From Undaria pinnatifida (Eukaryota; Sar; Phaeophyceae; Laminariales; Alariaceae): DNA of 64,000 bases. Positions 32,640 through 44,781 of this stretch are shown here, one piece after another; within the stretch, counting starts at the first letter, position 1, and each line of letters begins with the position of its first letter. Under the pieces are notes generated by a model. The model saw nothing but the letters and a program-made list of their open reading frames with translations. It did not search any database and was not told the DNA's origin. The stretch lies in assembly GCA_012845835.1 (NCBI GenBank), contig JABAKD010000022.1, positions 3,802,444 through 3,866,443 on the forward strand, read 5' to 3'. The position numbers and the translations under genes were made by a program.

Positions 32640-34935
32640 CAAAACAGGCAGCATTTACCCTAGGTGTAGTGTAGGGGTTATCACAAAAAAGGTTCGCCCC
32701 ACACGCCGACGCTCATCGCACCAAAACAGGCAGCATTTACTCTAGGTGTAGTGTAGGGGGGGGAGCACAGTGTAAGATCGCCCAACACGCTGACACTCAG
32801 TGCACCAAAACGGGCAGCATTTACCCTAGGTGTAGTGTAGGGGGGGGAGCACAGTGAAAGGTCACCCAACACGCTGACACTCGTCGCACCAAAACAGGCA
32901 GCATTTAACCTAGGTGTAGTGTAGGGGTGGAAGCACAGTATAAGATCGCCCAACACGCTGACACTCATCGCACCAAAACGGGCAGCATTTACCCTAGGTG
33001 TAGTGTAGGGGGGGGAGCACAGTGAAAGGTCACCCAACACGCTGACACTCGTCGCACCAAAACAGGCAGCATTTAACCTAGGTGTAGTGTAGGGGTGGAA
33101 GCACAGTGTAATATCGCCCAACACGCTGACACTCATCGCACCAAAACGGGCAGCATTTACCCTAGGTGTAGTGTAGGGGGGGGAGCACAGTGAAAAGTCA
33201 CCCAACACGCTGACACTCGTCGCACCAAAACAGGCAGCATTTAACCTAGGTGTAGTGTAGGGGTGGAAGCACAGTGTAAGATCGCCCAACACGCTGACAC
33301 TCATCGCACCAAAACGGGCAGCATTTACCCTAGGTGTAGTGTAGGGGGGGGAGCACAGTGAAAGGTCACCCAACACGCTGACACTCGTCGCACCAAAACA
33401 GGCAGCATTTAACCTAGGTGTAGTGTAGGGGTGGAAGCACAGTGTAAGATCGCCCAACACGCTGACACTCATCGCACCAAAACAGGCAGCATTTACCCTA
33501 GGTGTAGTGTAGGGGGGGGAGCACAGTGAAAGGTCACCCAACACGCTGACACTCGTCGCACTAAAACAGGCAGCATTTAACCTAGGTGTAGTGTAGGGGT
33601 GGAAGCACAGTGTTAAGATCGCCCAACACGCTGACACACACCAAAACGGGCAGCATTTACCCTAGGTGTAGTGTAGGGGGGGGAGCACAGTGAAAGGTCA
33701 CCCAACACGCTGACACTCGTCGCACCAAAACAGGCAGCATTTAACCTGGGTGTAGTGTAGGGGTGGAAGCACAGTGTAAGATCGCCCAACACGCTGACAC
33801 ACCAAAACGGGCAGCATTTACCCTAGGTGTAGTGTAGGGGGGGGAGCACAGTGAAAGGTCACCCTACACGCTGACACTCGTCGCGCCAAAACAGGCAGCA
33901 TTTAACCTGGGTGTAGTGTAGGGGTGGAAGCACAGTGTAAGATCGCGCAACACGCTGACACTCATCGCACCAAAACGGGCAGCATTTACCCTAGGTGTAG
34001 TGTAGGGGGGGGAGCACAGTGAAAGGTCACCCAACACGCTGACACTCGTCGCACCAAAACAGGCAGCATTTAACCTAGGTGTAGTGTAGGGGTGGAAGCA
34101 CAGTGTTAAGATCGCCCAACACGCTGACACACACCAAAACGGGCAGCATTTACCCTAGGTGTAGTGTAGGGGGGGGAGCACAGTGAAAGGTCACCCAACA
34201 CGCTGACACTCGTCGCACCAAAACAGGCAGCATTTAACCTGGGTGTAGTGTAGGGGTGGAAGCACAGTGTAAGATCGCCCAACACGCTGACACACCAAAA
34301 CGGGCAGCATTTACCCTAGGTGTAGTGTAGGGGGGGGAGCACAGTGAAAGGTCACCCAACACGCTGACACTCGTCGCACCAAAACAGGCAGCATTTAACC
34401 TGGGTGTAGTTTAGGGGTGGAAGCACAGTGTAAGATCGCCCAACACGCTGACACTCAGCGCACCAAAACGGGCAGCATTTACCCTAGGTGTAGTGTAGGG
34501 GGGGGAGCACAGTGAAAGGTCACCCAACACGCTGACACTCGTCGCACCAAAACAGGCAGCATTTAACCTGGGTAGAGTGTAGGGGTGGAAGCACAGTGTA
34601 AGATCGCCCAACATGCTGACACTCATCGCACCAAAACGGGCAGCATTTACCCTAGGTGTAGTGTAGGGGGGGGAGCACAGTGAAAGGTCACCCAACACGC
34701 TGACACTCGTCGCACCAAAACAGGCAGCATTTAACCTAGGTGTAGTGTGGGGGTGGAAGCACAGTGTAAGATCGCCCAACACGCTGACACTCATCGCACC
34801 AAAACGGGCAGCATTTACCCTAGGTGTAGTGTAGGGGGGGAACACAGTGAAAGGTCACCCAACACGCTGACACTCGTCGCACCAAAACGGGCAGCATTTA
34901 CCCTAGGTGCAGTGTAGGGGGGGAGCACAGTGAAG
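32640..34935. repeat. 84-bp satellite in 168-bp higher-order dimers
   Basis: About 27 tandem monomers. Two types alternate: type A (CGGGCAGCATTTACCCTAGG ... GAAAGGTCACCCAACACG ... CTCGTCGCACC) and type B (CAGGCAGCATTTAACCTAGG ... GTGTAAGATCGCCC ... CTCATCGCACC). The repeating unit is therefore a dimer of about 168 bp. Because 84 is divisible by three, the array produces open frames of up to 318 residues on the minus strand; these are by-products. Two or three dimers have small deletions (for example near 33640, 33800, 34125 and 34290). Type is the same from end to end, with diverged copies only at the margins. Confidence 0.95.
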
Positions 34936-36589
34936 GATCGCGCAGCCAACCGTATAAAAATGGGCAGCATCTGCTCCCACAGTAGTGTAGTGGGGGGTAG
35001 GACAGTATACGTTCGCGCACCAACCGTATTTAAAAAAAACGGGCAGTATAACCCCCCCAAACAAGGTAGTTTCCCCCGACCGCACGGAAGGGGGACGGTC
35101 GCGCCTACAGTAGTACTGATTGCTGCAGTATCACTGCTGTGTTCACAGGTAACGGCAATTTCAACCGCACCAAGATGGGTAGTGTAGTACCAACACCAGC
35201 TGTAGAAAAATGTGCACGCCCACAGTGGAATAGAAAGGCTGTTTGCCCCCAAAGGTACTGCATCAAACGGCTGTTCTCCACTGCACTAGTAAAAACTGTG
35301 AAGCGCAGTATCTCCGCGAACTGTGTAGTAAGCGCTCTGTAACGGGCAGTAGCTGTCCGAACATGTGCAGAGAAGAAGAAAAAAAAACATTCCAGCGTAG
35401 ACCCTAGCAATATCGTGAAGGGCAGCACATGTACCGGCAGGAAGACGGCCTAACGCCCGGGCAGCTGGAAAAAAAAAATCCGTACCCACTCGCACCGATA
35501 AAGGGACAGTTACGTTGACAGCAGTGCGGAGTGCCGCACGGTCACAGCTGTGCATACACAGAAGGTGGTATTATAGTCCCCGCGTACCCATGAATGGGAG
35601 AACATAGTGCATCGCGCACACCAACAGTCTTGCCCAAAAAAGCCAGCACAGAGTTTCAGCGTTCACTAGGTTCAAGTTTTAGTCACAGGGGGGCCAGGAC
35701 GAAAAAAAAAAACTCTCGAATCGAACTTGCAAGGAGCACTCGCACAGCAGTGGAGGGTGTCAGAGCTGCGGTGCTGTAACTGTGGACGCTGGGGCAGTGA
35801 AGGGTCGAGCTATGTGGTGGATGGGCAGGAGCAAAGTAGGCGGCTTGGCTGCAGTACAGTGACTTCTACAGCAGAGAATCCGGCGGTATATGGCAGGCAT
35901 TGACAGCGAGCCCATTGTGCTGCACTGTAGTTGGTACCTCTGCAAAAATGATGGCGGTTGAAGCTACGCGACGCACAGCAGTAGTGGAACGCTGTTGATC
36001 GAGAAAGATCGGAGAGGGGTCCGAGGTGCGTTAAATTTGTAGCTTGTACTAATTTCGGCAGAAAGGGAGCAGCTGTTTGTTCGACGCACAAGACGGATCG
36101 TATGTACTGAAACCTATACGATAACGCGTGTACTGGAAAATTCGCCAAACGAAAAAAGACCCAAACAGTCCACGAGCACCGCCTGTTCCTTCCCAGGTAG
36201 ATCACAAGGAAGGAGCCCCGACATGAGCTCCTAGAGCACGGTGCCCGTAGTCCAAGGGGATCCCGCGAAGGGCGGTCTGGCTCCGACAGCAAAGGATGTG
36301 CTGGGCGATGGGCTCTCTCAGCGAGCGAAGTCCCCTTCGAAGGTCATTCGAAGGGTTGATTCCAGTATGCTTGTCCGTGGCATGTCGTGCATATGCCTCC
36401 GAGCCCCAAAGCGCGAAAAAAAAGTACGAGTCGATGGCCGATCTTGGGGCTTGTGCTGGCAACTCGCGGATATGTGCTGTGCAACATGCTGGCAGAGCGC
36501 GGAGCAAACAAGTCTGATGGGTGGGGCTCGGGCAGTTCCACTGCGGAGTGGTCTATGACCAGCTGGCGGTGAACAGATGCGGCCAAAGG
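34936..36589. repeat. diverged satellite-like right edge and spacer
   Basis: To about 35200 the motif (A/G)GGGCAGCAT/GGGTAGTGTAG with CGCACCAA recurs in increasingly diverged form. Beyond that GGGCAG and CACCAA words still appear, but units cannot be aligned. No gene is recognised. Confidence 0.55.
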
Positions 36590-36790
36590 CCGGGACGAAG
36601 GGTGTGCTCCGAAGAGCAGTGTCGTCCGCCCGTACTCGGAAAGTGTCCTCTGTGTGGTGCGTGCCCAGCAACCAACAGGAGGGACCAAAATTCGAGACGA
36701 GGAGTGTGCTCCGCAGAGCAGTGTCGTCCGCACGTACTTGGAAGGTGTCGTCCGTGTGGTACGTGCGCGGCGACCAACAGGAGGGGCCCC
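36590..36790. repeat. 108-bp tandem duplication
   Basis: Two copies of a block with GTGTGCTCCG(A/C)AGAGCAGTG, TCGTCCGC and CAACAGGAGGG. On the minus strand both read GRHCS(A/S)EHT. Confidence 0.8.
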
Positions 36791-36975
36791 TGCCATCTCA
36801 CTGCTGTTGTGGTCGCCGTTGTAGGAGGAAGGGCGCTCCCTCCATTGAGAAGCCACCCGAGAAGGAACAGGGGTTGTGGGCTCGATGGAAAGCAAAAGAA
36901 AAATCGCTACGAAAAAAAATCGGAGAGACTGGAAGAACGCTGCCACAATAGCATATCAAGCTCGTCGACGCCACA

Positions 36976-37245
36976 TGTGAAATTAATAGGTGGGGGACAC
37001 AGAGTGCCCCCTGCAGGTCTGCCAATTGAGCAGGTCCTCGGAGAGTACTCACTTTCGTTCCTTCGTAGAGATGTAGCTTTATTCGTTTCCACCAGAGCCC
37101 GGGATAGCTTCTGAGATCGGAGGCGCGTGCCTCCGATCTAATTCCTAACTTCCCCGAATATAAACCGCCAACCTTATCATACGAAACCCATCCAAATGAT
37201 CTCAAATTCGGATATCTACAGGCCTTTCGAGGCCGTATCTTAATA
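36976..37245 (-). repeat. LTR-like repeat, right copy (5' LTR) with primer-site-like sequence
   Basis: Partner of 22766-23036, beginning TGTGAAATT and ending CTTAATA on the plus strand. On the minus strand it is followed after two bases by TGGCGTCGACGAGC, similar to the sequence after another LTR end in this window (TGGCGTCGAGGCAG, 48170). That supports a primer-binding site. Confidence 0.7.
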
Positions 37246-37336
37246 AATGGACGAGCGGGGGGCGGTGAAGCGCGGGCGGGAGTCTCTTTCTGTTTGTTTT
37301 TGTATCGACCTATGTCCTTAATGAGGACACACAACC

Positions 37337-37376
37337 CGTAATACGCGCGATCGGAGTATCACACACAGCTTGCAAA
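37337..37376 (+). repeat. 40-bp dispersed repeat, copy 2
   Basis: Identical by eye to 9175-9214. Confidence 0.8.
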
Positions 37377-37454
37377 GATGAGTTTCGACAAAATATTCGA
37401 TCTCACAGCTGGAGTGTATTTTAATTTTTATAATAATGTATACAAGGGCTTCGC

Positions 37455-37482
37455 TCGCGGGCGGCTGGGCGCCGCCCGCTAC
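37455..37482. repeat. GC-rich hairpin
   Basis: GCGGGCGGC, loop TGGGC, GCCGCCCGC: a 9-bp perfect stem. It is preceded by TTATAATAATGTATACAAGGGCTTCGC, which resembles the reverse complement of the arm beside the 19.9-kb hairpin (AATTTTATCTTATACAAGGGCTCCGC). Confidence 0.75.
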
Positions 37483-37883
37483 GCTTGCGGAAGGAGGAAT
37501 GGACATTCAGTAGGAAGGCGGAAAAGAAGCACAAATGGCGCAACTGGCGACTTGAAAATGCCAAGAGGTCCATATATAGTACAACGGTACAGGATAGAGA
37601 CGATTATGGTTATGAGTTTGTTATTATCATCCATTCGCCCAGTCTATGATGGGCACGTCGGAGGACTTGCTTGGCATATCCTTCCACCTCTCAGGTAGCA
37701 CCTGTACACTTATTAATAGCTCTCTCTAAGTCGATCATCAATAATAAATTATCGCAGTGCATAAACACCAGGCACGCGCTTGTCAAGGATAGAGACAGGA
37801 AAACTACAACTTAAGATGTAAAGGAGCGCAGTGCCAAAAAAAACACGCTGGAAGCAGGAACTTGAACGCACACACCGCAAACA

Positions 37884-38341
37884 TATTACGGAAGGGGAGG
37901 CTAGGGATAGAGGCGGATCCGATGTCTATGTGGGTCTGAGTGGTCTCTAGCCATTCATGCGGCAGGACCCTAGGTCTTGTGTGCATTGTACAGAGAGGAA
38001 GGTGCCAGAGGGACCCAGCCTACAAAGCACTGCTACCGACCTGATGATAGCAGCCTCCCGATCGGTACCGAGTTCGGTGGTTGAGCCTGAACAGCGGTAG
38101 TGTAAGCCTTGAAGGTGGCTTGTGAGAAGGAGTAGAAGGTCTCCGGTCGTGGATACGGTATTCGCATTATGGATTATTGCTAACTCAGGGCAAGCAAAGG
38201 AGTACCAGAGCAGAGGGAGGCGAGGAACCAGTCCCTCCCCGACGGGGACCCTGCAAGACGGACCATACTGCTAGTACCTATTGGGACTAACGCATTCCCA
38301 AAAGTGCAACTCCTATCAACCGTAACAATGTAACCGTAACA
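37884..38341 (-). repeat. LTR (3') of the LARD-like element
   Basis: 458 bp, identical by eye to 44782-45239. The minus-strand polypurine tract AATGGGGGGA abuts it. Confidence 0.9.
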
Positions 38342-39289
38342 TCCCCCCATTAGTATGAACAGCTGTTTGTCAGCTGCAACATACTAATTAACGGTAGCAG
38401 GGATAGTGACAACCGCGAGGTGACACACTTCCTTTGGCGAAAACTACCGGTGATGTCTTTGAGTAGGTCGAGCGGCCAACCGAAAATTACAAGAGGCAAA
38501 AAGTGGCAAAACTCAAATAAAATCCACTGCTCTTCATAATTCTCACTGCGCGTTGGCTCGCGGCCCGACATCGACTTGCGCGAAGGTAAAACCGGCTTCC
38601 GGGAAAAACCCTTCGCTCCCCATCCCGAGAGCCCTAGAATTTAGACAACAACCGAAAACATCAAGTGACACTCGGACGTAAAATACTCTAAAAAAAAACC
38701 GTCCCTCGCTTGGTGTTCCCACTGTAGTTGCTGCCCGGCTCTCAACACCTACAGCGCGGGAAAAACCTGGCCATCCAGGAAAAAACCCATAGCGCAAAGC
38801 CCTACAACACCAAACTCACACAAACGCCACGGCACACCGCACGAACCCACTTGGGTGCTACCGAGCGCAGGGCCACCCTTCGACTACCAATCAGACCAGA
38901 ACATCTAATCAGCCCGTCTCCAAACATTCAAACTTTAACTGGCTGTCAACTGGGGGCACGCTCGAAAATCGACAACACCATAACTTCCCCCCTAGCATAA
39001 TGCGATGACAAGAGCCATATGCTATAGCAATACTGTGACTGTATAGCCAAGGGTACAGAGCCGCAAAACTTTTTACCGAAATAATGACCTCGAGGATAGG
39101 CTAACAAACCGAAAACACAGGGGCCATAAGAGGGAAATCCTCGATAAAAACCCTCCCCCCTGCCTTTTCACTGCGTATTTGATCGCCTGACCACCATTCA
39201 ATGGCTCAAAGTCCGTATGTGAACAAAATTGACGTGCATGAAAGCAGCACGAAACTCCACGGAACTGACTCGTCTATTCTTTTTTTGAG

Positions 39290-39670
39290 TCTGCCCACAT
39301 ACAATATAGTTTTCCATCAGAATGCAACGTGGGTAACTCAGCAACATATCGCAACAAGAACAAAAGCACGACGGGCAAAGAATTATTAATCTTCGGCAAA
39401 AGCGGAACTCCGATGCCAGGCATCCAAGCACAAAAACAAGAAGAATCTGACACAACAATAAACCTCAAACACAATAAACGGCATACAATATAATCCTCCA
39501 CCAAAACGCCATGTCGGTAGCTCAATAACATACCGCAAAAAGAAGAAAAGCACGACTGGCAAAGAAATCCTGAACCTTTGGCAATAGTGGAATTCCGATG
39601 CCAGGTATCAAAGCACAAGAAGGAAAAATGTGACACCATAAACCGCGAACAAAATAAACGGCTGAAGGTC
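39290..39670. repeat. tandem duplication inside the LARD-like element
   Basis: Two units of about 185 bp share CATACAATATA, AACTCAGCAACATA-like, AAAAGCACGAC(G/T)GG and TTCCGATGCCAGG. Perhaps 75% alike. A smaller repeat with AAAGCAAAACGAAA and AACACGGCCAACA follows at about 39990-40130. Confidence 0.7.
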
Positions 39671-40818
39671 GAGGATAAGTATGAAGCCCTCACCACACAA
39701 CCACTGAATAGTCTATTTAAATTCAACTCATACCCAAATAGTAAACACGACCCCGTCGCTTCTCAAGAGACTGTACCAACAGCCTATCCGACTCTTAAAG
39801 CAGTGCCGATCCTAGAAACAGGGCATACCCCCCATGAGCTGTGAAATAAAATCAACGCAGATGCCCAGGGGAAACCCATACAACGAGCACGAGCCCGATA
39901 AAATCCCATTGGTAACTCCGAAACGAAGCCATTACAATCGCAGAAAGATTGTAGCAACACAGTTGAGCCTCCAAAGCAAGTCAAACAAGGCAAAAAGCAA
40001 AACGAAACAACACGGCCAACAACAACCAACACAAAAACAAAACATAGCAGCCAACACGGCTGCCGAACATAAAAAAGAAAGCAAAACGAAATAACACGGC
40101 CAACAGTAACCAACACCAGAAAAAGGAAGAATTTAGACTGGCAAACCAAGACCGGCAAGTGGCCTGAAATCGAAGGACTACAACGGCACGTAGTATGCAG
40201 CCTCCTGACGAACAACCACCTGTTCGCCTGTCAAAATCAAGCCCTATCCAACCACTGATTACAAACTCGTCACTGTTCAAGATACTTCATACCAACAGTA
40301 GCTCGCACCCTTCATTAAGTAGTGCAAATAAAAAAAATAAAAAAAAGGAATTCAACTCCAACACTCGCACCCAACCCAAGTACAACAGCGTTGACAACGT
40401 TGTCGCACTATTGTAAAATAATACACATCTTGCTGCCCCATACTGTTTTACACCCGGCCGACCGGTGCCCGGGTGATTCCCGTCTTAACCCACAACAAAA
40501 CGGCATTCCCCCCCGACCCCACTTCATCCAAAACGAAAGGCTAGGCCCAACGGACAGCTAACGACAGTCCCGCAGGAGGAAACCTGGCCACCGGGTCAAA
40601 ACCCCCTGTATGTCTTATATAATCCAAACCATTGTGATTGCAACAATGGCCGCATTCAAACGATTACCATGGCCAGAACCTAAAATGCCAAGTAGCGCCC
40701 TACTCACCCATGCCCCTCAAAGTAGCGTGGGGTGGCGGCCTGACAAATTATTCCTCGCATAACTCAAAACATGGTACGAATAATGCTCACACCCTTTACT
40801 CATCACCCAACGGTAGGT

Positions 40819-41040
40819 TCAACAAAAACTTACGGTGAGATTAAAAGGGGTCGCAGCGAGGGATTTCGTCAAAATATCCGCGTGCTGCTCTTCCGAAGCT
40901 ACAAATTGAATATCAATTTTCTTCGCACGAAGTAGCTCTCGGACGAAATGGAACCGCACATCTATGTGTTTGCCCCGGCGGCCTGACCAATTACTATGAC
41001 CAAACACGTGAACATACGTCTCGCACACCAGAGTAATTTT
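40819..41040 (-). pseudogene. copia-type RNase H C-terminal fragment
   Basis: The frame contains KHIDVRFHFVRELL followed by IQFVASEEQHADILTKSL, the classic end of Ty1/copia RNase H. The upstream part (VCETYVHVFGHSNWSG) may be the preceding helix. No RT, integrase or gag of this family is seen in the element, so this is a remnant. It gives the element's orientation as minus. Confidence 0.85.
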
Positions 41041-41383
41041 CTAGATACAGATACCCACACATAACGTTCACCCCGCTATCGCAACAAAGCATCGTAATAT
41101 TTTTTTGACCGAACTACTCCACTCCAAATCGAACATCTGCCACCAACTGGATGTACCATGAAAAAACAAAAACGAAAAGAGAAACAAACGAAGGTCGCAT
41201 AGCAAGGCAGCAACCGCGGCAAAAGGCAACAGCAGAACAGCAGCGGAAAGCAACACAAGAAATGAGTGAACGAGGTAACTGAGGAATATGGCGCAGTATG
41301 CGAGTCTTTGTACAAACAAAGGAGCGCAAAGGTATGTGCGCAATCATGCTATCCTGAGAAGGACATGCGAACCAAAACCACCT

Positions 41384-41489
41384 GCAGTAGAGACAGGCGG
41401 AGGCGGTCAGACAGCAACAATAGCAGAAAACAGCAGCAGTAGAGACAGGCGGAGGCGGTCAGACAGCAACAATAGCAGAAAACAGCGGC
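41384..41489. repeat. 53-bp perfect-looking tandem duplication
   Basis: CAGTAGAGACAGGCGGAGG through AGCAGAAAACAGC occurs twice, end to end. Confidence 0.9.
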
Positions 41490-42534
41490 CTAGCAGCAGA
41501 ATACATTGCTTGAGAGATGAGTGCAAACGGGAGGGAGTTGACAAATGCAGCGGAACATGCGAGCCTTTCAATATATACGAAGAAACGAAACTATTCGTGC
41601 GCACATGACATTCGGTTCAATAAAAAAAAGAAAAAGATACATCATCAAGCGGCTCTAGTATCCGTGTCGTTGCCTCATCCTAAAGAGAGACAACTATGTG
41701 GTTACTGCTTGCTGTGTCTGACGACAGCGATGTCCCCACCGCAATCATCGCCTGCATCCAAAACAGAGCACAAAGTAATGGGGCAAAGGAAACAAGGCAG
41801 GGATGGAAAAACAGGAGGGCGGTTCAGCAACTACTGCATCACACGATGTCGCGGTAGCCACAACCGCAACAACAACCCGACGACACAGCAGTAACAACAG
41901 TGGAACCCTTCCCGGCAAAATGAAATGACAGATGAAGGTAGGCATATGCATAGCGTACGTAACAAATTTACAAAGATTGATCGACAGCGACCACCTCCAG
42001 TTTGATCACGAGCAAACGTGGAGTTGGGTTTGATCACAGGCAAAGCGTGCGTGATCATGGGTGAACGTGTTTGCTCGGGTCAAACATCACCGGTTTGATC
42101 ACGAACGAAGTGGATGCAAAAACAGGGAAACATCAACATTATTAGCGGGGCAGCAGGTGAAAACGTCACCAGAAAACCGTTATCAGCATCCAGTCATGTG
42201 TACCCGGTTCACTATTAATAATGAATCCGCAAGCGATACCAGAGAGCATATCGAGCAAAACAACAATGACAAAAACTGCAGTAAGCTCAGCGTACCACAG
42301 CGCCAACAACTGAATTGAATTGAATTAAATGAAATTAAATTTAATTATACGCGTATGAAAATACGTGGAAGTGTGGTGAGCTAATACTTTATTTTTCCCC
42401 ATCCGCCGGAGAAAAAAAATAAAAAAATAAAAAAAAATTAATCAATTGATTGACACAGCTTCTAAAGTGGGAAGACGAGTAGCATGTTAGCAATACAGCA
42501 GTGGAAATATATCAGGTGACATGATGGCGCGGGA

Positions 42535-42790
42535 GGGCTCGGACCCAGAGGAGACTGGTTGCTGTCCCCCCAAACATAGGAGACAACAACACGGCTCGAC
42601 CAGGCGCAGACCCTCCCATTGCAGGCTAAATAACAGTAATGGGAAATGGGGCATGTGAAATACAGCAGTAGCAGAATGTATAGTAGCGATACGACCCAGA
42701 AAGGCGCGGACCCAGAGGAGACTGGTTGTCGTCTCCCCCAACATAGGAGACAACAACACGGCTCAACCAGGCGAAGACCCTCCCATTGTG
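42535..42790. repeat. two direct repeats of about 80 bp
   Basis: GGACCCAGAGGAGACTGGTT through ACCCTCCCATTG at about 42540-42617 and again at 42708-42789, with a few differences. Confidence 0.85.
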
Positions 42791-44781
42791 CCGTTGTGGC
42801 TGGGGAACACAACTCAAGTACGTCAGGAATGGGTTCAGTAATTTCAAAAGTCGCGAGGCTCCCCTCTTATCAACACAAGACACATACATCACTGCTGTCC
42901 AATTTCTCAGCGCAAGGAACTGCTGTTGTTGCGAGTGTAAAAATTCGAACATCGTACCACTTTGGGCCTCTCCTGCTGTAGGCAGTGCTCCCGGGGCACC
43001 CCAAACAGTGGAGAACAAGCAACGCAGGCAACAACGCGCGGCAACAGCAACGGCAGCGACAGCAGAGACACACGTGCGGATAAAAGGCCTGGGAGTTTCC
43101 GCAGCCAGTACACCCGTGGCGCGCACTCAAACCACTATCCCGCATCCCTTCGGACTTATGATTTTGCTTCTCTTTCATCATTTTTGAGCTGGCTGCCGGA
43201 AAGTCTAGGGCGGGGGCCTAACCGGGTGTACTGCTGTTTAACTTCCACCTGTGCCATCCGACAACGACAGAGAGGGCAATGGGAACTGGAGGGAGCCATG
43301 GTGAGAGCAACGATACAGACACACTCCAGGGTAGCGTGCTCCCCTGGGTGTGTCGTGGACCCAAAAGATCAGCGGATACCAGTCGAAATAGTTAGTCTAC
43401 AGCAGCAATACTTCTGCGTTGTAATATGGGATCCACTCGCGAAAAAGGTCGACACAATGTTCAAGTGAACAAAAAAAAACAACAAAACAAAAAAAAACAC
43501 AAAAAAGGACGAGAAAATAGCATCTTGAAAGCGACGCGATTGGGTATCGACGCGGGACGCGTGCAAAGGCGGCACCGTGTCCACCTAACTGCTGCTGGAC
43601 AGGCTGGGCTCCCAGGAGCGCGCGCTAAAAGTCGCGCTCACGCGCTCCGAAAAAGAGGAACAAAATGAGTGATGATGCCATGCGCTCGGAGCACAAAAAA
43701 TATATAGCAGCAGAGGGGCACAAGAGGAGCAGCCGCAGAAAAAGCAGCACACAGAACCACAACGAGAAACCCGAAACCAGAGGGAAATACACAGGGTGAT
43801 CACCCGCGAGGGCAAGCGCGTATCCCGGATGGACACATGTGAATGCAGACAAGGTGACAAAATAATTCAGAAACAGCGTGGTGCTTGTTTTTTGTGCGCT
43901 ATACAAAACGACGAGAACGATGGGCTCGAGCAAACAGTAGGTGGGCTGATGAGACAGCACGGAGAGAGAGGAGTGGTATACCAGGCGTATACCAAGCGAG
44001 TAACAGTTCGGTGCATTTTTGTTTTTGGGATTAAGGTCCCAAGCTACAGTATACCCACCCACAGGGCAAAGCAAATAACTAAAAAACACAGCACGATACA
44101 CAACCCACAGGCGCGCGGGAATCCAGACGTTTTTATTTATTTATTTTTGAGGAGTGATCGAGCATCAAGCGCCGCGTCACTAGTAGGTAGGGTGGGAAGG
44201 AGAGGTTTTACTAGACAGAGAGGCCCAACCCACACCAAAATAGCGCTCTGACACCACGGTGGTCGACAGGTCACTGCCAAATGTGAGACTAGTCCAGGGG
44301 GGAGAGGTCACGAGGATGATCCCAAACATGCACGAGGTTCAAACACTAGCACGCAGCTCGACTCGGGGTCTTCGGTCTTACGCACTTTTCACACTCTCAT
44401 CATCGTTTCTGGCTGCCGCACGGGTGAGTCTGCTGCTGTGGAGCCGCAAGTGCGAGAGACACGACCCATCAATGATCACTCAATCCGATCAACCTGGTAG
44501 TTCAACTGTCCAGTGGCAACCAGCTATCCACGCGGGTACAGGAACAGCTATTGTGGTGGCGGCAACGGGCAAAGGAAAAAAAATCGAACACACCCAAGCA
44601 CTCTGCCTTCCCCTACAAGTGCGTATGACAAAGCGGATGGAAAAAAAAACAGAAGCGCCAACACGTGCCAGCGGGCAATAAAAAACAGAAAGGCGCGAAA
44701 GAGCTTACAAGCCACGCGGCTACAGCATGGAAAGCGCAACTACGGTTCATCTACAGCACGGAGGTCTCGGATTGGACACCA

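Larger units (their letters stand above)
22766..37245 (-). mobile_element. large decayed Ty3 retroelement with NADAR domain and satellite
   Basis: Two LTR-like repeats (22766-23036 and 36976-37245, same orientation) enclose, in minus-strand order, a satellite array, gag with a CCHC knuckle, a NADAR domain, an RNase H remnant, integrase, chromodomain and Tudor-like domain. The RT core is missing or too decayed to see. The right repeat is followed on the minus strand by TGGCGTCGACGAGC, which could be a tRNA primer-binding site. Several frames are broken. No target-site duplication was found (CGCAA against AATGG), so the ends may not belong to one insertion. The coding body is certain; the outer limits are inference. 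Confidence 0.6.
37246..37883. other. short unique stretch
   Basis: Contains the second copy of the 40-bp repeat (37337-37376) and a GC-rich hairpin. No gene is recognised. Confidence 0.5.

Noticed and set aside
32681-33637. 318-residue open frame on the minus strand
   Set aside because: It is an artefact of an 84-bp satellite, whose length is a multiple of three; there are no protein features.
32640-34935. CRISPR-like array
   Set aside because: Repeats are contiguous without unique spacers, and the setting is eukaryotic.
38040-38100. 5S rRNA-like words in the LARD LTR (CCGAACTCGG on the minus strand)
   Set aside because: Only one short block matches; spacing and the rest of the molecule do not.
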